A stretch of 64,000 bases of DNA from assembly GCA_003508835.1 (NCBI GenBank), contig PUFA01000072.1, forward strand, positions 6,050,501 to 6,114,500. Reading direction: 5' to 3'. The notes under the pieces are model-generated. The model did not search any database. It saw only the letters and a program-made list of their open reading frames with translations, and was not told the origin of the DNA. The first letter of the stretch is position 1; the number at the start of each line of letters is the position of its first letter. Made by a program: the position numbers and the translations under genes. Shown piece after piece: positions 48,969 through 60,243 of the stretch. The DNA is from Eonycteris spelaea (lineage: Eukaryota; Chordata; Mammalia; Chiroptera; Pteropodidae).

Positions 48969-48991
48969 CCCCCACCCTCCACTCCCTCCCC
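48969..48991 (-). other. Predicted G-quadruplex on the minus strand
   Basis: The C-tracts C5-A-C3-N6-C3-T-C4 on the plus strand give four G-tracts of three or more on the minus strand, with loops of 1, 6 and 1. It lies between the putative primer-binding site and the CpG-dense leader. Confidence 0.6.
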
Positions 48992-49201
48992 GACAGCCCC
49001 TAAGAACAAGAAACAAGGTGTCTGTACCTGGTGAGCCCCTCGAGCTCGCAGCGACCTTGCTACCTCTGGAGCTGTGGCGAAAGCATCTCTCGAACCCCAG
49101 CTCCGCAGTTTCTCCGTTAGGAGACTGAGCGAGTCTCTACCCGACCCCGCTCAGTCCGGAAACTAGCGGGAGCCCAACTGGGTCTGACGAAAAACCAGGG
49201 T

Positions 49202-49312
49202 GGGTCGGGGCCGACGTCGTGGGTCGGGGCCGACGTCGTGGGTCGGGGCCGACGTCGTGGGCGGGGCCGACGTCGTGGGCGGGGCCGACGTCGTGGGCGG
49301 GGCCGGCGTCGC
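49202..49312. repeat. 18/19-bp tandem repeat, six units, CRE-like palindrome
   Basis: Three 19-bp units (49202-49220, 49221-49239, 49240-49258) start GGGTCGGGGCC and three 18-bp units (49259-49276, 49277-49294, 49295-49312) start GGGCGGGGCC. Units 1 to 5 end in CGACGTCGT; the last is altered to CGGCGTCGC. CGACGTCG is a perfect palindrome containing GACGTC, the core of the CREB/ATF site. The frames across it encode six-residue repeats and are artefacts. Confidence 0.97.
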
Positions 49313-49345
49313 TATTGGTCTGCGCCTGGGTCGCCCTGAAGCTGC

Positions 49346-51394
49346 GCTGGGGTCAGCCTGAGGCCTCAGGTGTAAAAAATGTTTGGGCTTCGCAGGTAAA
49401 TTCGCCTGACCAAAGTTAATCTTCAATGATAGCGGCTCCTTTTTTAACTGTCTTAGAGAAGACGGACCTGTTTATGAGGTTCCCTAGAGAAAAAGGGGTC
49501 CTCGGCCAAGCGCTCAGGATAAAGGGATAAATATCTTTTTCTCCTCTACAGTTCCTGGGGACCGGAATGCAACCTGCTAGGACACCCCACCTTGTGCCAG
49601 AGCCTGCAGACGAGACCCTGGAAACACTGACAGGAGCTGGAGAAAATGACAGAATTGTCGTACACCCTCTGTCCGACATCATTCTCTGGCGCCGGGTCAA
49701 GAGAGGAAGGTAAAACTTCACGTTGTCCCTTCTCTTCCAAGTTCACGTTAGCGGGGGTAAAACAATTGTAAGAATTAGAACTTCGAGTTCTCACGCGAGA
49801 CTGTGCTTTCAGAGACCCATTCCTGGTTGTTGACGCTTTGTCTTCCTGGGGCAGCGCTTTGCCTTCTTGTTTGTCTCCTTTTATGTCCTGAGAATGTGGC
49901 TTATTAGCATCCGTGAGGTCGGGAGCTCCAAAAATATGGCTGGACAGAAACGCGCGGGGGTTTTTTGTTTGGTTGGTTTTTGTTTGTTTATTTCATGTAC
50001 TTCTAACATTCCCAGAATAAGTCTAAGGCGTTTTATCAAAAGTATACACAAACAGTTTCTATTTTCTATATTTTCGTATCTGCGAAAATCCGTCGATTTT
50101 GCTCATGAGTGATATATGGCGTGTTATGGGATAGTTGAATCTTAACATTCCAAACTCCGTAGGAATTTCAAAACTATCTTAGTGTTAAATATTCCTAGGG
50201 AAGAAAAGGTTTACTTTTGTTCCTTTGTACATAACCTAAATTTTCTGCTCGAATAGGTGGATAATTTTTTTAAATCCTTGAATTGCAACCATTTCGTCAA
50301 TGTACATTCGTGGGTACGCCCTGCTCTTTTTAGTGTGTTTCTCAAATTAATCTTGCCTGAAAATTTAAGGGCCTCATTATTTATAGATTTGGACCTCTTT
50401 TTTAAAGCAGGAATTATTTCTTTTATATGTTCAATAATCCAATAACCACTTCTATACCCATTAGTTAGTTTCTTTGCCTAGATGCGAAAGCACTGCTGCT
50501 ATTACTTTTTATCTGAAAATATAGTGGAAATAAATATTCTTACGCTTTTCCATGTCAGTTTAAAAGTCCTAAGAGCTATTTTGCTGGCCGTACTACTAAG
50601 CCCTGCTTTTAAAGCATCATCTTGAAATTGGTCACCCCATTGCTTTGCTTCTATTTCTTACCCCATTTCAAGCACTCCTCTGGGAAGCAGAAAGAGCCCT
50701 CTTAATCATCTGTATTTTATTAAGTGTCTAATAGACTATAGGAGAAAGCCAATTCTCTGTTTTCCTAACATTTCAGCTGAGTACCAGGATTTGGGGCCAA
50801 ACAAATTGCAGCAAACCATTTTCTAATAGGGGGGAAAAAATGCCTCAGGAGTTCTATAATGGCCTAAACAAAGCAAACAAATCTTGGGTGTTTAGAGTTC
50901 CTATTTAAAAGACTCTCCCACCATAAACCACGCAACTCAATTTCTCTCAAAAAAAGACGAAAGGGTGATTCAATGTGGCTGTAATTTGAACTTTACAGGT
51001 CCAGGGAGTCTCCCCATTTCCAACATGAGACTTAGACCACGAAGTTATCTCTCCCAGTGGATTTAGTTGCCTCTTTTATTTCCTTGGTTAAAAATGTCTT
51101 AGTCACCGTGAACCAAACACTATAAGAACCTTTACCTTAAAGGAGCCCTAGAAACGGCATTGATCGATTTGCTGGAATGTTGGATTACAGAGGAAATGTC
51201 ATCTTCAACCTCTGGTCCTGCAGGCTCTCACCGTGGCTCCTCATGTCTTCCTACGTGGACCTTTCTGACTGCCCCTAAAAGTGCGTACATATCAAAATAC
51301 CCGAAAAGACAAAACAACCAAGTCTTTACTTACAACGTGGCTAATGAGAGGAGAACGCAGTGAGACCAGTACTTTCTGTATTGGGGATAGCATG
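49346..51394. other. LTR-downstream region; splice-like signals
   Basis: May include the body of the same provirus, but no gag or pol motif was recognised on the plus strand. AG at 49550-49551 after a T/C-rich tract and GT at 49710-49711 bracket a possible 158-bp exon (49552-49709). On the minus strand, 50214-50477 is open for 88 codons without a methionine start. Confidence 0.35.
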
Positions 51395-51640
51395 TATGCA
51401 TTTATTTATTCCTTTATTCATCATTTATTGAGTGTCTACTGTCTACTCACTATTCCAAATGCTAATGATACAAAATGAAGAAGACCCCGGGCCCTTTAGA
51501 ACTATCTAAATATCCTCCTATCGTAATAGCAGTTAGGGGGAAAAAGAAGTTAAGCAGGAAAATAAGAGATATGTTATTATCCCTATTTTATAGATGACAA
51601 AACTGAGGCACGGTCTCTCTCTGTTTCTTTTCCAGATCTC
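51395..51640 (-). repeat. L2 fragment followed by a MIR-like segment
   Basis: 'tttatttattcctttattca' and 'catttattgagtgtctactg' are the reverse-strand L2 3' end. After it, 'tattatccctattttataga' and 'gacaaaactgaggcacgg' look like MIR. Confidence 0.6.
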
Positions 51641-51814
51641 TGGGGTGTTTGATATGTGCTAGTAGACATTTTTTTCTTGGGCCTCAGATTCCGACATTCC
51701 ATCTATTTACTGCCTAGCTGAATAATGGAAAATGTAGAGCTAGCACCCTAAGTGTGCTACACTCAGGGTGCATGTTTTGGCCAAGAAAAGGACACTATAT
51801 AATAGCTTTAGAAC
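51641..51814. other. No gene recognised
   Basis: Short unassigned spacer between L2 traces. Confidence 0.5.
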
Positions 51815-52020
51815 GTTTATTCATTCAACACACACATGAAACAAAATTCTAGCCCTTGAAACACATGCTCTTGAATGTGAATAAAGCACCGCTGACTTCC
51901 AAGGAGCCCACACCCTGAAGAGAAACAGTTACCTTAATACCAGTCCTGTAGTGCAGGCAGAGTGCACTGAGTAGGGTGGCCGTAACCTTCTGGACCACCA
52001 GGGAGAGTGCCAGGTCATAT
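51815..52020 (-). repeat. L2-like fragment
   Basis: 'gtttattcattcaacacaca', 'caaggagcccacaccctgaa' and 'gtagtgcaggcagagtgcac' fit a diverged reverse-strand L2. Confidence 0.4.
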
Positions 52021-52349
52021 CTGCTGTCGTAGTGGAATTACCAAAGTGCCAACTTTCTCAGAACTCTCTGCATTTGGATGGTAAATTACATGGTCATTCT
52101 AGCACTAAGAAAGGTGCATTTAAAGTACTATGGGAAGACGATGAGAGAGCAACAAAATTTTCATGGGAGGAGAGACCAGCACTGTAAATTAGTTTGTTTT
52201 GTGGTTTATAAAAAAAAAAAAATCACTGTTTAGCATTTAACCTGCTAATCAAATCATCCTGTGTTCATGTACTGGCAGACATAGCAATATCCAAAAATGC
52301 AAAATATCAGAAAACTTTTTAGTGCATAAACTGTGATCTTTTCATTCAA

Positions 52350-52620
52350 ATGAACAATTCCAAGTCATCTTTGAGCACATACTACACACCAGGCACCACA
52401 CTAATGAAACACGGATGAGTAGGTCATTGTCATTCGAAGTAGACTAAATAGCCTACATGCAGGGACCAAAACACACAAAAATACAATACAACACAACAAG
52501 TTCAAAATAAAGTATATCTGAAGTGTTCAGAGGGAAGAACTATTTAATCCAAGCTGGGAATTCAGAGAAACCTCTTAGAGGAAACAATTGAGCTAAATCT
52601 TAAAGAATAAATAACAATTT
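52350..52620 (-). repeat. L2 LINE fragment
   Basis: 'gagcacatactacacaccag', 'gcaccacactaatgaaacac' and later 'gaaacctcttagaggaaac' and 'gagctaaatcttaaagaata' follow the reverse-strand L2. Confidence 0.65.
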
Positions 52621-54319
52621 TAAAATGAATGAATAGATGAGTTTTAACTGTTTTTATTTAAAAGGTTAATTAATTAAATTTAAAAGTTAAAAAGTCAAAA
52701 TTAGAGTGAAATTCAAGGCAGAGAGAACAGTCGCCCAACCACCATCAGACACATAATTTGCTCCCCCTCTGGGAAAGTGTGCCCTCTGCAAATGACAGGA
52801 TCACACGCATCTGGCTAAGATGGATCTAGTTGATAAATCTAGCGGGGTGATAAACATTTAGGCCTAAATGGAGCTAAGCCCCAGGCATACCCAGATGACC
52901 ACAGTTTGAAGCCAACCCTTAAGGAAACCTACCATGTTATAATAGGAGTTGCTTACTAATTAAATAAAATTTATTTGATTATTCAAACTATTTTCCCCTA
53001 ATTTGGGATGATGCCTCTCTATAGTTTCATGCTGTGCTTTTAATTTCATTAATTCAAATAGTATGTTAAAATATGCCTGAATTCTCGTTTCCAGTGGTCA
53101 GCCTGACAACAAACAGAAAAGTAATCAGTTGTTCGATTGGATGCTGTAAATTCGTCCAACAAATATCTTTCCATATCTGTTTCAGTATCTTTTAAGTGTA
53201 TGAAGTAACATGTAGCTGACACTTTACTGAATTTACTATTTCTTCTACCCTCCTGATCTACCAACAGTATCATGAACTACACACGTATCTTAGTTTTGGA
53301 ATTATTTGTTCCTAATAAGACTATATTGATCCCAACTTTGTTTCAAGGTGTTCACAAACGTAGTGGGCAGGGAGGGGAGCAGACTTTCTGTCCTGTTCAT
53401 TTTCTGGCTCATAGTTTCATGTCACTTCAGTGTCTTCCCAACAGTTTCACATGAAGTCCACTGTTTTTTGGAAGCACACTATCAGTTACAGTCGGGAAAT
53501 GAAAGAGTGATGGGATGGTAGAGAAATTGGGACTGTGTTCCGCTGACCACTGCTTCAGTTAGAATAGCTTCGTTTTGATCTACTTCCTAACACCAGGGTT
53601 CTGTATGACATCTCGCGCTTTAAAATCCTGCTGGCCAAAAAGTACAGTCCATAGTCATGATCCTAGCCATGTTTTCTCCCATGGGAACAGGCCCACTGCT
53701 GACAGTGGAGCTGTCCTAATTTGATTTTTCCTGGTAGTGAAATCTCTTTAGAATGCCATATTAAGTATGTTAAATTCTATTTAAGTTGGTGTGTCTGTGG
53801 CTTGAGTCTGTCTGATGGACTTAACTAGTTTACCTCAATGCATTTTATATCTAGTTCTTTATGTTTAATGGTTACAGAGAAATACTCAATCGCATAATCA
53901 GAGGAACTAATTTAAGGAAGAAAATGTTAATGTAAACTGAAGTAGCAGCCAAACCTCTGGGCTGAGCATCAGCTTTTTGCCTCTACCTCAATAACTGAGT
54001 AGGATTATGAAATGAAGAGTTTGGACTACTCCCTTAATTTCCACTCCATCCCTAAAGTTCTGTGATCTCAGGTCCAGCTACAAACGTCACTCCCTTTTTG
54101 ACTGAGAAACCAGGAAGCTGTCAACATCATAGGGCTTCATATTCTGGGAAAAATCAAAATATGCTCCATGAATTCTGTTCCCTCTCTGCTTCTGTCCACA
54201 AACAGATCGGAGAGAAGCGTGAAGGGAATCAGGGCTCTAGAAAACCCAGAGTATGGGAACAGGATAAGGCAGAGAAGGGACCTGGAGTTTACAGGTCACC
54301 TAGTTGACGTCCTCTCTAC
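52621..54319. other. Unassigned DNA
   Basis: AT-rich with no gene recognised; largest frames are 60-81 codons. Confidence 0.5.
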
Positions 54320-54535
54320 ACTCACGAGGATGCTATCTCATATTCTATGCCATGCACTATGCCGTGCAGTCCTCACAATAATCTCCCAAGGTAGCTATTA
54401 GTATACGCAATTTAGAGATGCAGAACTTTGGGATCTGAGACAATAATTAGCTAGCCCAAGGCTCCACAGCTCACAAGAGACAGAGCTATAACTAGGGGAG
54501 AAGTCTGAGGGGAGAAGTCTGATTCCAGAGCAGCC
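54320..54535 (-). repeat. MIR SINE with internal 14-bp duplication
   Basis: 'catgcactatgccgtgcagt', 'cctcacaataatctcccaag' and 'aattagctagcccaaggctc' are reverse-strand MIR. Inside it the 14-mer AGGGGAGAAGTCTG is repeated exactly at 54494-54507 and 54508-54521. Confidence 0.75.
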
Positions 54536-55274
54536 GGCTTGATGTGCTGTGCTTATTGATTATTCAATGTGAACGGGCGGGCAAGTCTCTGTCATTGGAA
54601 GTGTGGATAGGAATTCTGCCCATGTCGATACCTGGTAAAACTGTTACGATATTAAAGCTCAGAAAAAGGAAAAAAACCTTTGACTTAGGTTATAAAGACT
54701 CTTGATGAGGTGAATAAATTTTTTTACTCAAGCTGTAAGAAAGTCAAGCTTAATTATTTAAGGATTAGTAACTAAGGTACCGAGCTGTATTTAGGACTTC
54801 TTAAAGTCTTGATTTAATCACATATCATTTAAAATTATGTAGTGATCCATTACACTGAGAATTATTTTATGCAGGATTATTTGTTCAATGTTTTGTCACT
54901 TTGTTTAAAAATAAGCCCTGACCTAGCAATGTACTAGGATTTCTTATTTGACCATACCATGGGGAGTCTCACAGACAGAATGAGAAGATAGGGCCACATA
55001 ATGGCTAGAAACAGATCCCATACCCAATAGGGAACAAATGGCCCTTGGACAGTGGCCTTGCAAATCCATCCCTCTAGAATGATAGTAAGTGTCAAAAAAC
55101 ACATCGTGATCTCTGAGCTCCTGAAACTTCACCTGACAATTAAAATTAGGCCAAAAACAAATCATTTCCAGGAAAACTACATCCTATTTCCGGACTTCAG
55201 AGGTTCTCTGTAATTTTACTTGAGAATGAAAATAGTGGAAGGGAGGATTCAGTAGGCTGCATCTGAGATGCTAC
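54536..55274. other. No gene recognised
   Basis: Nothing assigned. Confidence 0.5.
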
Positions 55275-55361
55275 TGGGAAAGGAGGGAGAGAGAGAGGAA
55301 GGGAGGGAAGAAGGAAGGAAGGAAGGAAGGAAGGAAGGAAGGAAGGAAGGAAGGAAGGAAG
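55275..55361. repeat. (GGAA)n microsatellite with GA-rich flank
   Basis: A purine-only stretch that ends in about 12-13 uninterrupted GGAA units (55309-55361). GGAA is the core of ETS transcription-factor sites, and long runs can act as ETS-bound enhancers. Confidence 0.95.
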
Positions 55362-56909
55362 TTACTTAGGAAGTCAGTTGGAGACCTGAGGCCCACAAAG
55401 CCTGGCCGGCTCTTCCCACGGCCTCCGCCCAATCCATGGAGCAGCAGGCTTCATGAGCCCCAGGGGAATGGGAAGGCCTTTCCTGGCTCCACTGACCTCC
55501 TCTGTCACAGCCTTCCCAGAACTCAGATGATGAAGTCTACCAACTGCAGCATCTTTAAAACTTCTGGATTCAATTTTGTCTCACAGACCATTAAAAACAC
55601 CCTTTTTCCTATAATAATTAAAGAAAAAACTCAATTCTAAAAAATCAAGCCAATCTCTAATTGCTATGATTTTAAGGAAGATTAAAGGTGAGATAACAGG
55701 GCGAAGGGGTCTGGCCACCACTGAATTCCCACCCGGCCTCTTGATGAAGAAGTGGTAAAGAAACAGAACTAGCCTCAACCCAATAGATTGTTTTCTTTTT
55801 TCAATCAGGATCTTTTATTTTTTTTTCTCAGTATCAAGAGCACCAGAAGCTATTAAAATGTAATAAACAGTGCTCGGAATGAAGTTGAGTTCTCTGCCAG
55901 AATCATAAAATGCATGGGGAAGACCCTCACTAGGAGAGGAGCAGGGCAGAGCAATTGTAGCAGAAACTGACATTTGTTTCTTTCCGAAAAAACAGGACAC
56001 CAGCAACCCAGAGATAGGGGACCCTATGATACTCTATTTTCAAAACAAGGCAGAACCCAACTGCATGCAGCTCCCTAAAGAGAGCCCTACTTCCCAGAGC
56101 CAGCACGAGGAGCCCTGGCATTTCCTCCTGAGCACAGAGTCCAGCCAGCCCAGCAGTCAAGCTGTGATTGGGAGCTGAGGCAGTAGTTAATTAAGGCTGC
56201 ATCCTTTATTCTCCGGGGCAATTCAGCCCAGTTGAATGAGCCCCAGAGCGGGGTCTGTGGTGGGAATGTCTCCCTGGGCAGTGGGAGAATCCAGTCTCAT
56301 CAGCATGACAATAGCCCCCAGGATGCACTTGGACTGATGTAATGGCCAGAGCTGGGGTGGAGGATGAAAGCCTTGGAGCAGAAGCCTGGAGCGTTTGCAG
56401 CTGACTGGGGCTATTTCAGTGCATGAAATTCCTTCCCCCTTTCTTTCTTCCTTTTATAAGAGATGTTTGCTAATTGGTAGAGCTCAGAAAACAATATACC
56501 ATTAAGAATCCCTTTCCTTTCTCCCACACCCCCTCCTCCCATTTAAAAAAAATCCCTTCTTCCTTGCTTCACTGAAAATCTCAACTTTTGTTCTGTGGTT
56601 TGCATCAAGTCCTACTTTTTCTTTCTCTTGAACATGAAACGTATAAACAACAATTTACTAAAAGAGACTCTGCAACTGATTCTTCTGTATCAGGGTTTCC
56701 CTAGCACTCTCCGCCTTCGAGATCTTGGCCACGATCCTGCTACAAGTCATACATTTGCCTTGTACATGATACATTGATATAAAACATTTTGGAAAAGTGA
56801 GTCATGGAAAGTTAGTCTGATTTTGTAATTTTTTTTTAATCACGAGAACCTATTTAAAGCTGGAGCAATTGAATCATTTAAGTTGACAGGGTAATAGTGA
56901 AAATGTAGG
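55362..56909. other. Unassigned, possibly conserved noncoding DNA
   Basis: Between about 56160 and 56530 the DNA lacks recognised repeats and holds homeobox-like TTAATTAA and CTAATTGG cores. Conservation is not testable here. Frames are short. Confidence 0.35.
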
Positions 56910-57095
56910 CAGCATGGGGAAGTGCCAATTGACAGTCTGGCAACGAATGTCCTTTGGCTTTGCCGCCAACTCGGTAAGTGACCTGGGTGGGACACTGTCC
57001 TCTCCTGCCTGTGTCTCAGTTTGCTCATCTGTCCAAGGGGAGGGAGGACCTCGGTGATTTCTAAGGCCCCTCCTGAGCTAGGCACTTCAGGACTG
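56910..57095 (+). repeat. MIR/MIR3 SINE
   Basis: 'tttggctttgccgccaactc', 'gtaagtgacctgggtgggac', 'gtgtctcagtttgctcatct' and 'ggtgatttctaaggcccctc' follow MIR from 5' to 3', ending in the MIR3-like 'tctaaggcccctcc' segment. Confidence 0.82.
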
Positions 57096-58613
57096 ATTGT
57101 CATATTTTCTTGGTCCACACAGGACATAAACTCTGATCATGCCAGAAAATGTTCAGTGTGTTAGTTCTCTGAAAGAACCAGATGTTCATATTCCATCTAA
57201 AGTTTTTAAATTAATGCTCTTAATTATTTCAGATGGTATTTCCAAATGACGCAGACCACGAAAGATATTGCAGGCCGATTCTGACTCGCATGAGAGGTTG
57301 GCAGCTAATGAGCAGAATTAGGAGGATGTTCTTTACCTTCCAGAGCTCGGCACCCTGGCTTCCACTTCCTGTTCCGTCACATGGTTCCCCCTAACCAGCA
57401 TTTGCAGGACCTTTAGAGAGATCTGAGGGTCTTTTAAGTGTTGTCCTAAAGTCAGACAACTTTTTTAAGTTGTCTCATAGTCTAGATTTCTTCTCAAAAT
57501 CACCATCTGTCGCTCCAGCTTCTTCCTTACCTCTCTCATCCAATTATGTGTGTTGATGATTATTTAAAATATGCCACCCTCTTTCCTCCAGGACAAGTTT
57601 TATTTTCATAGGGACCAGAGTCATCAAGAGGTCTGGGGGGACTGGAGGGGTTCCTTGGGAAGTCAGTAAGCCCCTTGAAATTGTAAACATTTTGAATGTG
57701 TATAATGTGTACATATTCCCGGGGAGAGTGTCCAGGACTTATATTCGGTTACCAAGTTGTTGACAGTCACCGTCTTAAGATAAGCAATATGAAGGCTAAG
57801 GGAGAACTCATGCATGGTTTAGGAAAAGACAATAATGAAAGACAATAAGGAAAATAGATGGCAGCAGGGCAGGAACACAGGAGACCAGAAGGGGATTGAT
57901 CCACTCCATCAAAGAAGCCATCGGCAGAGTGTGCAGGAGTGGGGCGGGGCCGTTAGGACCTAGGGCATTGCAAGCGTCTCTCATTCATAGAGCCACCAGG
58001 AGTTGGGAGTCGCCTGGAGGGCGCGTAGCACACAGGGATTATGAAGCTAGAGGCACCGTATGTCTATAGGGATGGCTGTCTCTTCTTTTGGCTATTGAGA
58101 TAAACCCATGCTGTCTCTCAAGATTTTCCTGTAAAGTTCCTCAGAATTATCTGCAGAACTGACTTCAGTTCTCCCTCTAATTATTTTCTGAGATTCAAGA
58201 GAAGAAAAACAAAATAGTAAACACTCAGAAGCTATAAAGCGACAGCCCCTTAAGTAAAATGTAACGCCCTGGCTGCAAACACCAAGGAACTGGCATCGGA
58301 TTGTTTCAGCCACGGGTTATTCCAGGTGAGCCAAGAGTTCCATGGTAGGATTCCTGCCTTCTCCCAGGGCGGCAGAGTTCCAGGGGGTCCCCGCTCTCCT
58401 CTCGGCAAAGATACTGGTCACAGTATCCAGTCGAAACGCCTCCTTGAACTTGGTAGGGGTCCATTTGATTATCATTATTCTAAAATGTAGAGAAGAATGC
58501 AGCTCGCTTGGTACTTTTCTCAGGCCCAAGTCTGAGTTGGAGTAAAGAGATCCAAGATTAGTGTCTTTTTAAAGGTGCCAGATTTATCATCAGAATTTGT
58601 CTTGGCAAGGAAG
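57096..58613. other. Unassigned DNA
   Basis: No gene recognised; nothing beyond short overlapping frames. Confidence 0.45.
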
Positions 58614-58660
58614 CACACGCGCCCGCACACACACACACGCACGTACACACTCACACATGC
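58614..58660. repeat. Interrupted (CA)n microsatellite
   Basis: CA repeats with CG and TA interruptions, about 45 bp. Confidence 0.85.
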
Positions 58661-60007
58661 AGACAGCCATCATTGTCTTCTCAAAAGGGAAAGAGCCAGT
58701 CCCCATAGTGCGGGCCGTTTGCAGCTGGGAGCACAATAAGGTAGAATGAAGACACAGCCCCTTCCCCCACCCCGTCCCAGCGAAGCGGCCAAAGAAATCT
58801 TTGTCCAGTCCAGGTGTTGGCTGTGTCCTCTTCACCGACATCCTGTCTTGAATTATTCAGGCTCATTCATTATGAATCCCACATAGACACAATTAAATCC
58901 TTAACTTCCCCCTCAAGAGAGCAGCAGAGCCCCCCAGGGACTACAGGACAGTAGTGTTCCTTCCAGCCCAGAACCGCCCGGAGATGCGGATGGCAAGGCG
59001 AATGGTTTTTGCAAAGAGGCGCTGGGCTGGCGGGGCCTCTCTGCTCTAAAAGTCAGCACCCCGTTGTCCTGCCAAGTTATTTGACTGCAGAAGCAGCTCC
59101 CATGCAGGTTACAGGGCAGGCGAGCTAAGGAAGACTGAGCAAATTCGAATTTCATTTGGGGGTCTGCACAATTCCCTGAGGCCCTTCAAAACTGTATGTG
59201 GTTTTATTTTTATGATGAGCATGCACTCGGTTCCGTTAGGTAGGAAGCTATGCATGAACTCCAGATCTCTCTACTGAAGAGATTCGGGGGGCAGGAAGGG
59301 GTCAGCAAAGTCTCAGCCTTGTGTCTTCTTGAGACCAACAGGGAAATAACTACAAGCTTTTTAACTCAAAATGTTGTGCCTTTGTAGTACTTACTGTTCC
59401 TTCTCGTGGATCTCAGTAGCAAGTGGCTTATACAGGAAGAGCCATTGCAAGGTGGTCCAGGGCATCTCTGGGCAAACCAGTGATAACGTCATACCTAGGT
59501 TAGGTTTGTGTTGGGAAAGGGAGTCTTCCTCCCCTTCCGTGTACCCTCGTCCTGTTTCCTTACCACTGGGAACCTACAACTGTATGCTGAAGAGTTCAGA
59601 CCAGCTCCATGTAACAACCAAGTGAGTTGTTTGCCACTGTCCATCCCTGCTGAGAACCGAGCACAGGCAAACCGGTCACAATTCTTAGATTCTTTATGGT
59701 AGACAATGGTAGGCACCAAGAACTTCAAGATGAACGAGGTTTCATTATTCCCCACAAACTCACTGACCAGCTATAGTCAACCAAGAGTCAGACCAAATCC
59801 ATCTTCCCCCAACACACACACACAGACAGTGATGTAAACAGTACTTTGCAAGTAGGCTCAGGGGACCTGAGTGCTCCTCAGTGCTACATCCTTAAGGCGA
59901 TCTGGACCCACCTTCTATGGAAGTTTTTCTCAAGATGGATGTAATAACAATCATTGTCAGAACTCAGTTTTCCTTATAGTTGGTCCCAAGTTACTGTATC
60001 CTCTAAA
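58661..60007. other. Unassigned DNA
   Basis: No gene found; the frames of 61-86 codons at 58681-59755 overlap on both strands. Confidence 0.45.
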
Positions 60008-60243
60008 CTAGACTTTCTCCATTGGGTAACTCCCCTCCCCTCCAGGGACATCTGTTAATGTCTGGAGACAGGGGTTGACAAAACAGAAGGGGAAGAAGGA
60101 AGGTTTCTACTGGTATCTAGTGAGTAGAGACCAAAGATGTTAGTAAACATCCTACAATGCACAGGGAGATCCCCAAGGCAAAGAATTGTCTGGACCAAAA
60201 TCCGTCCCAAAATGTCAGTAGCGCCCTGGTTAAGAAACTCTGA
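60008..60243 (-). mobile_element. MER20-type hAT DNA transposon, second copy
   Basis: On the minus strand: 'gtttcttaaccagggcgc', 'tactgacattttgggacgga', 'gtgcattgtaggatgtttac' and 'tctccagacattaacagatg', in MER20 order. The C-rich section is altered by a T/C-rich insert. Confidence 0.88.

Larger units (their letters stand above)
48951..49345 (+). promoter_or_regulatory. CpG-dense leader, candidate promoter
   Basis: About 40 CpGs by hand count between 49030 and 49345, far above the window background. The segment sits directly after the LTR-like block and includes the tandem repeat. CpGs have not decayed as they would in an old methylated element, which suggests either a young insertion or an unmethylated functional region. 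No coding frame is convincing. A native CpG-island promoter with no relation to a provirus is the alternative. Confidence 0.55.

Noticed and set aside
49202..49312. CRISPR-like array
   Set aside because: Units are contiguous with no unique spacers, and the genome is mammalian.
49219..49419. Six-residue repeat protein across the GC-rich array
   Set aside because: The 19-bp units shift the frame; the repeat peptide reflects the DNA array, not selection on a protein.
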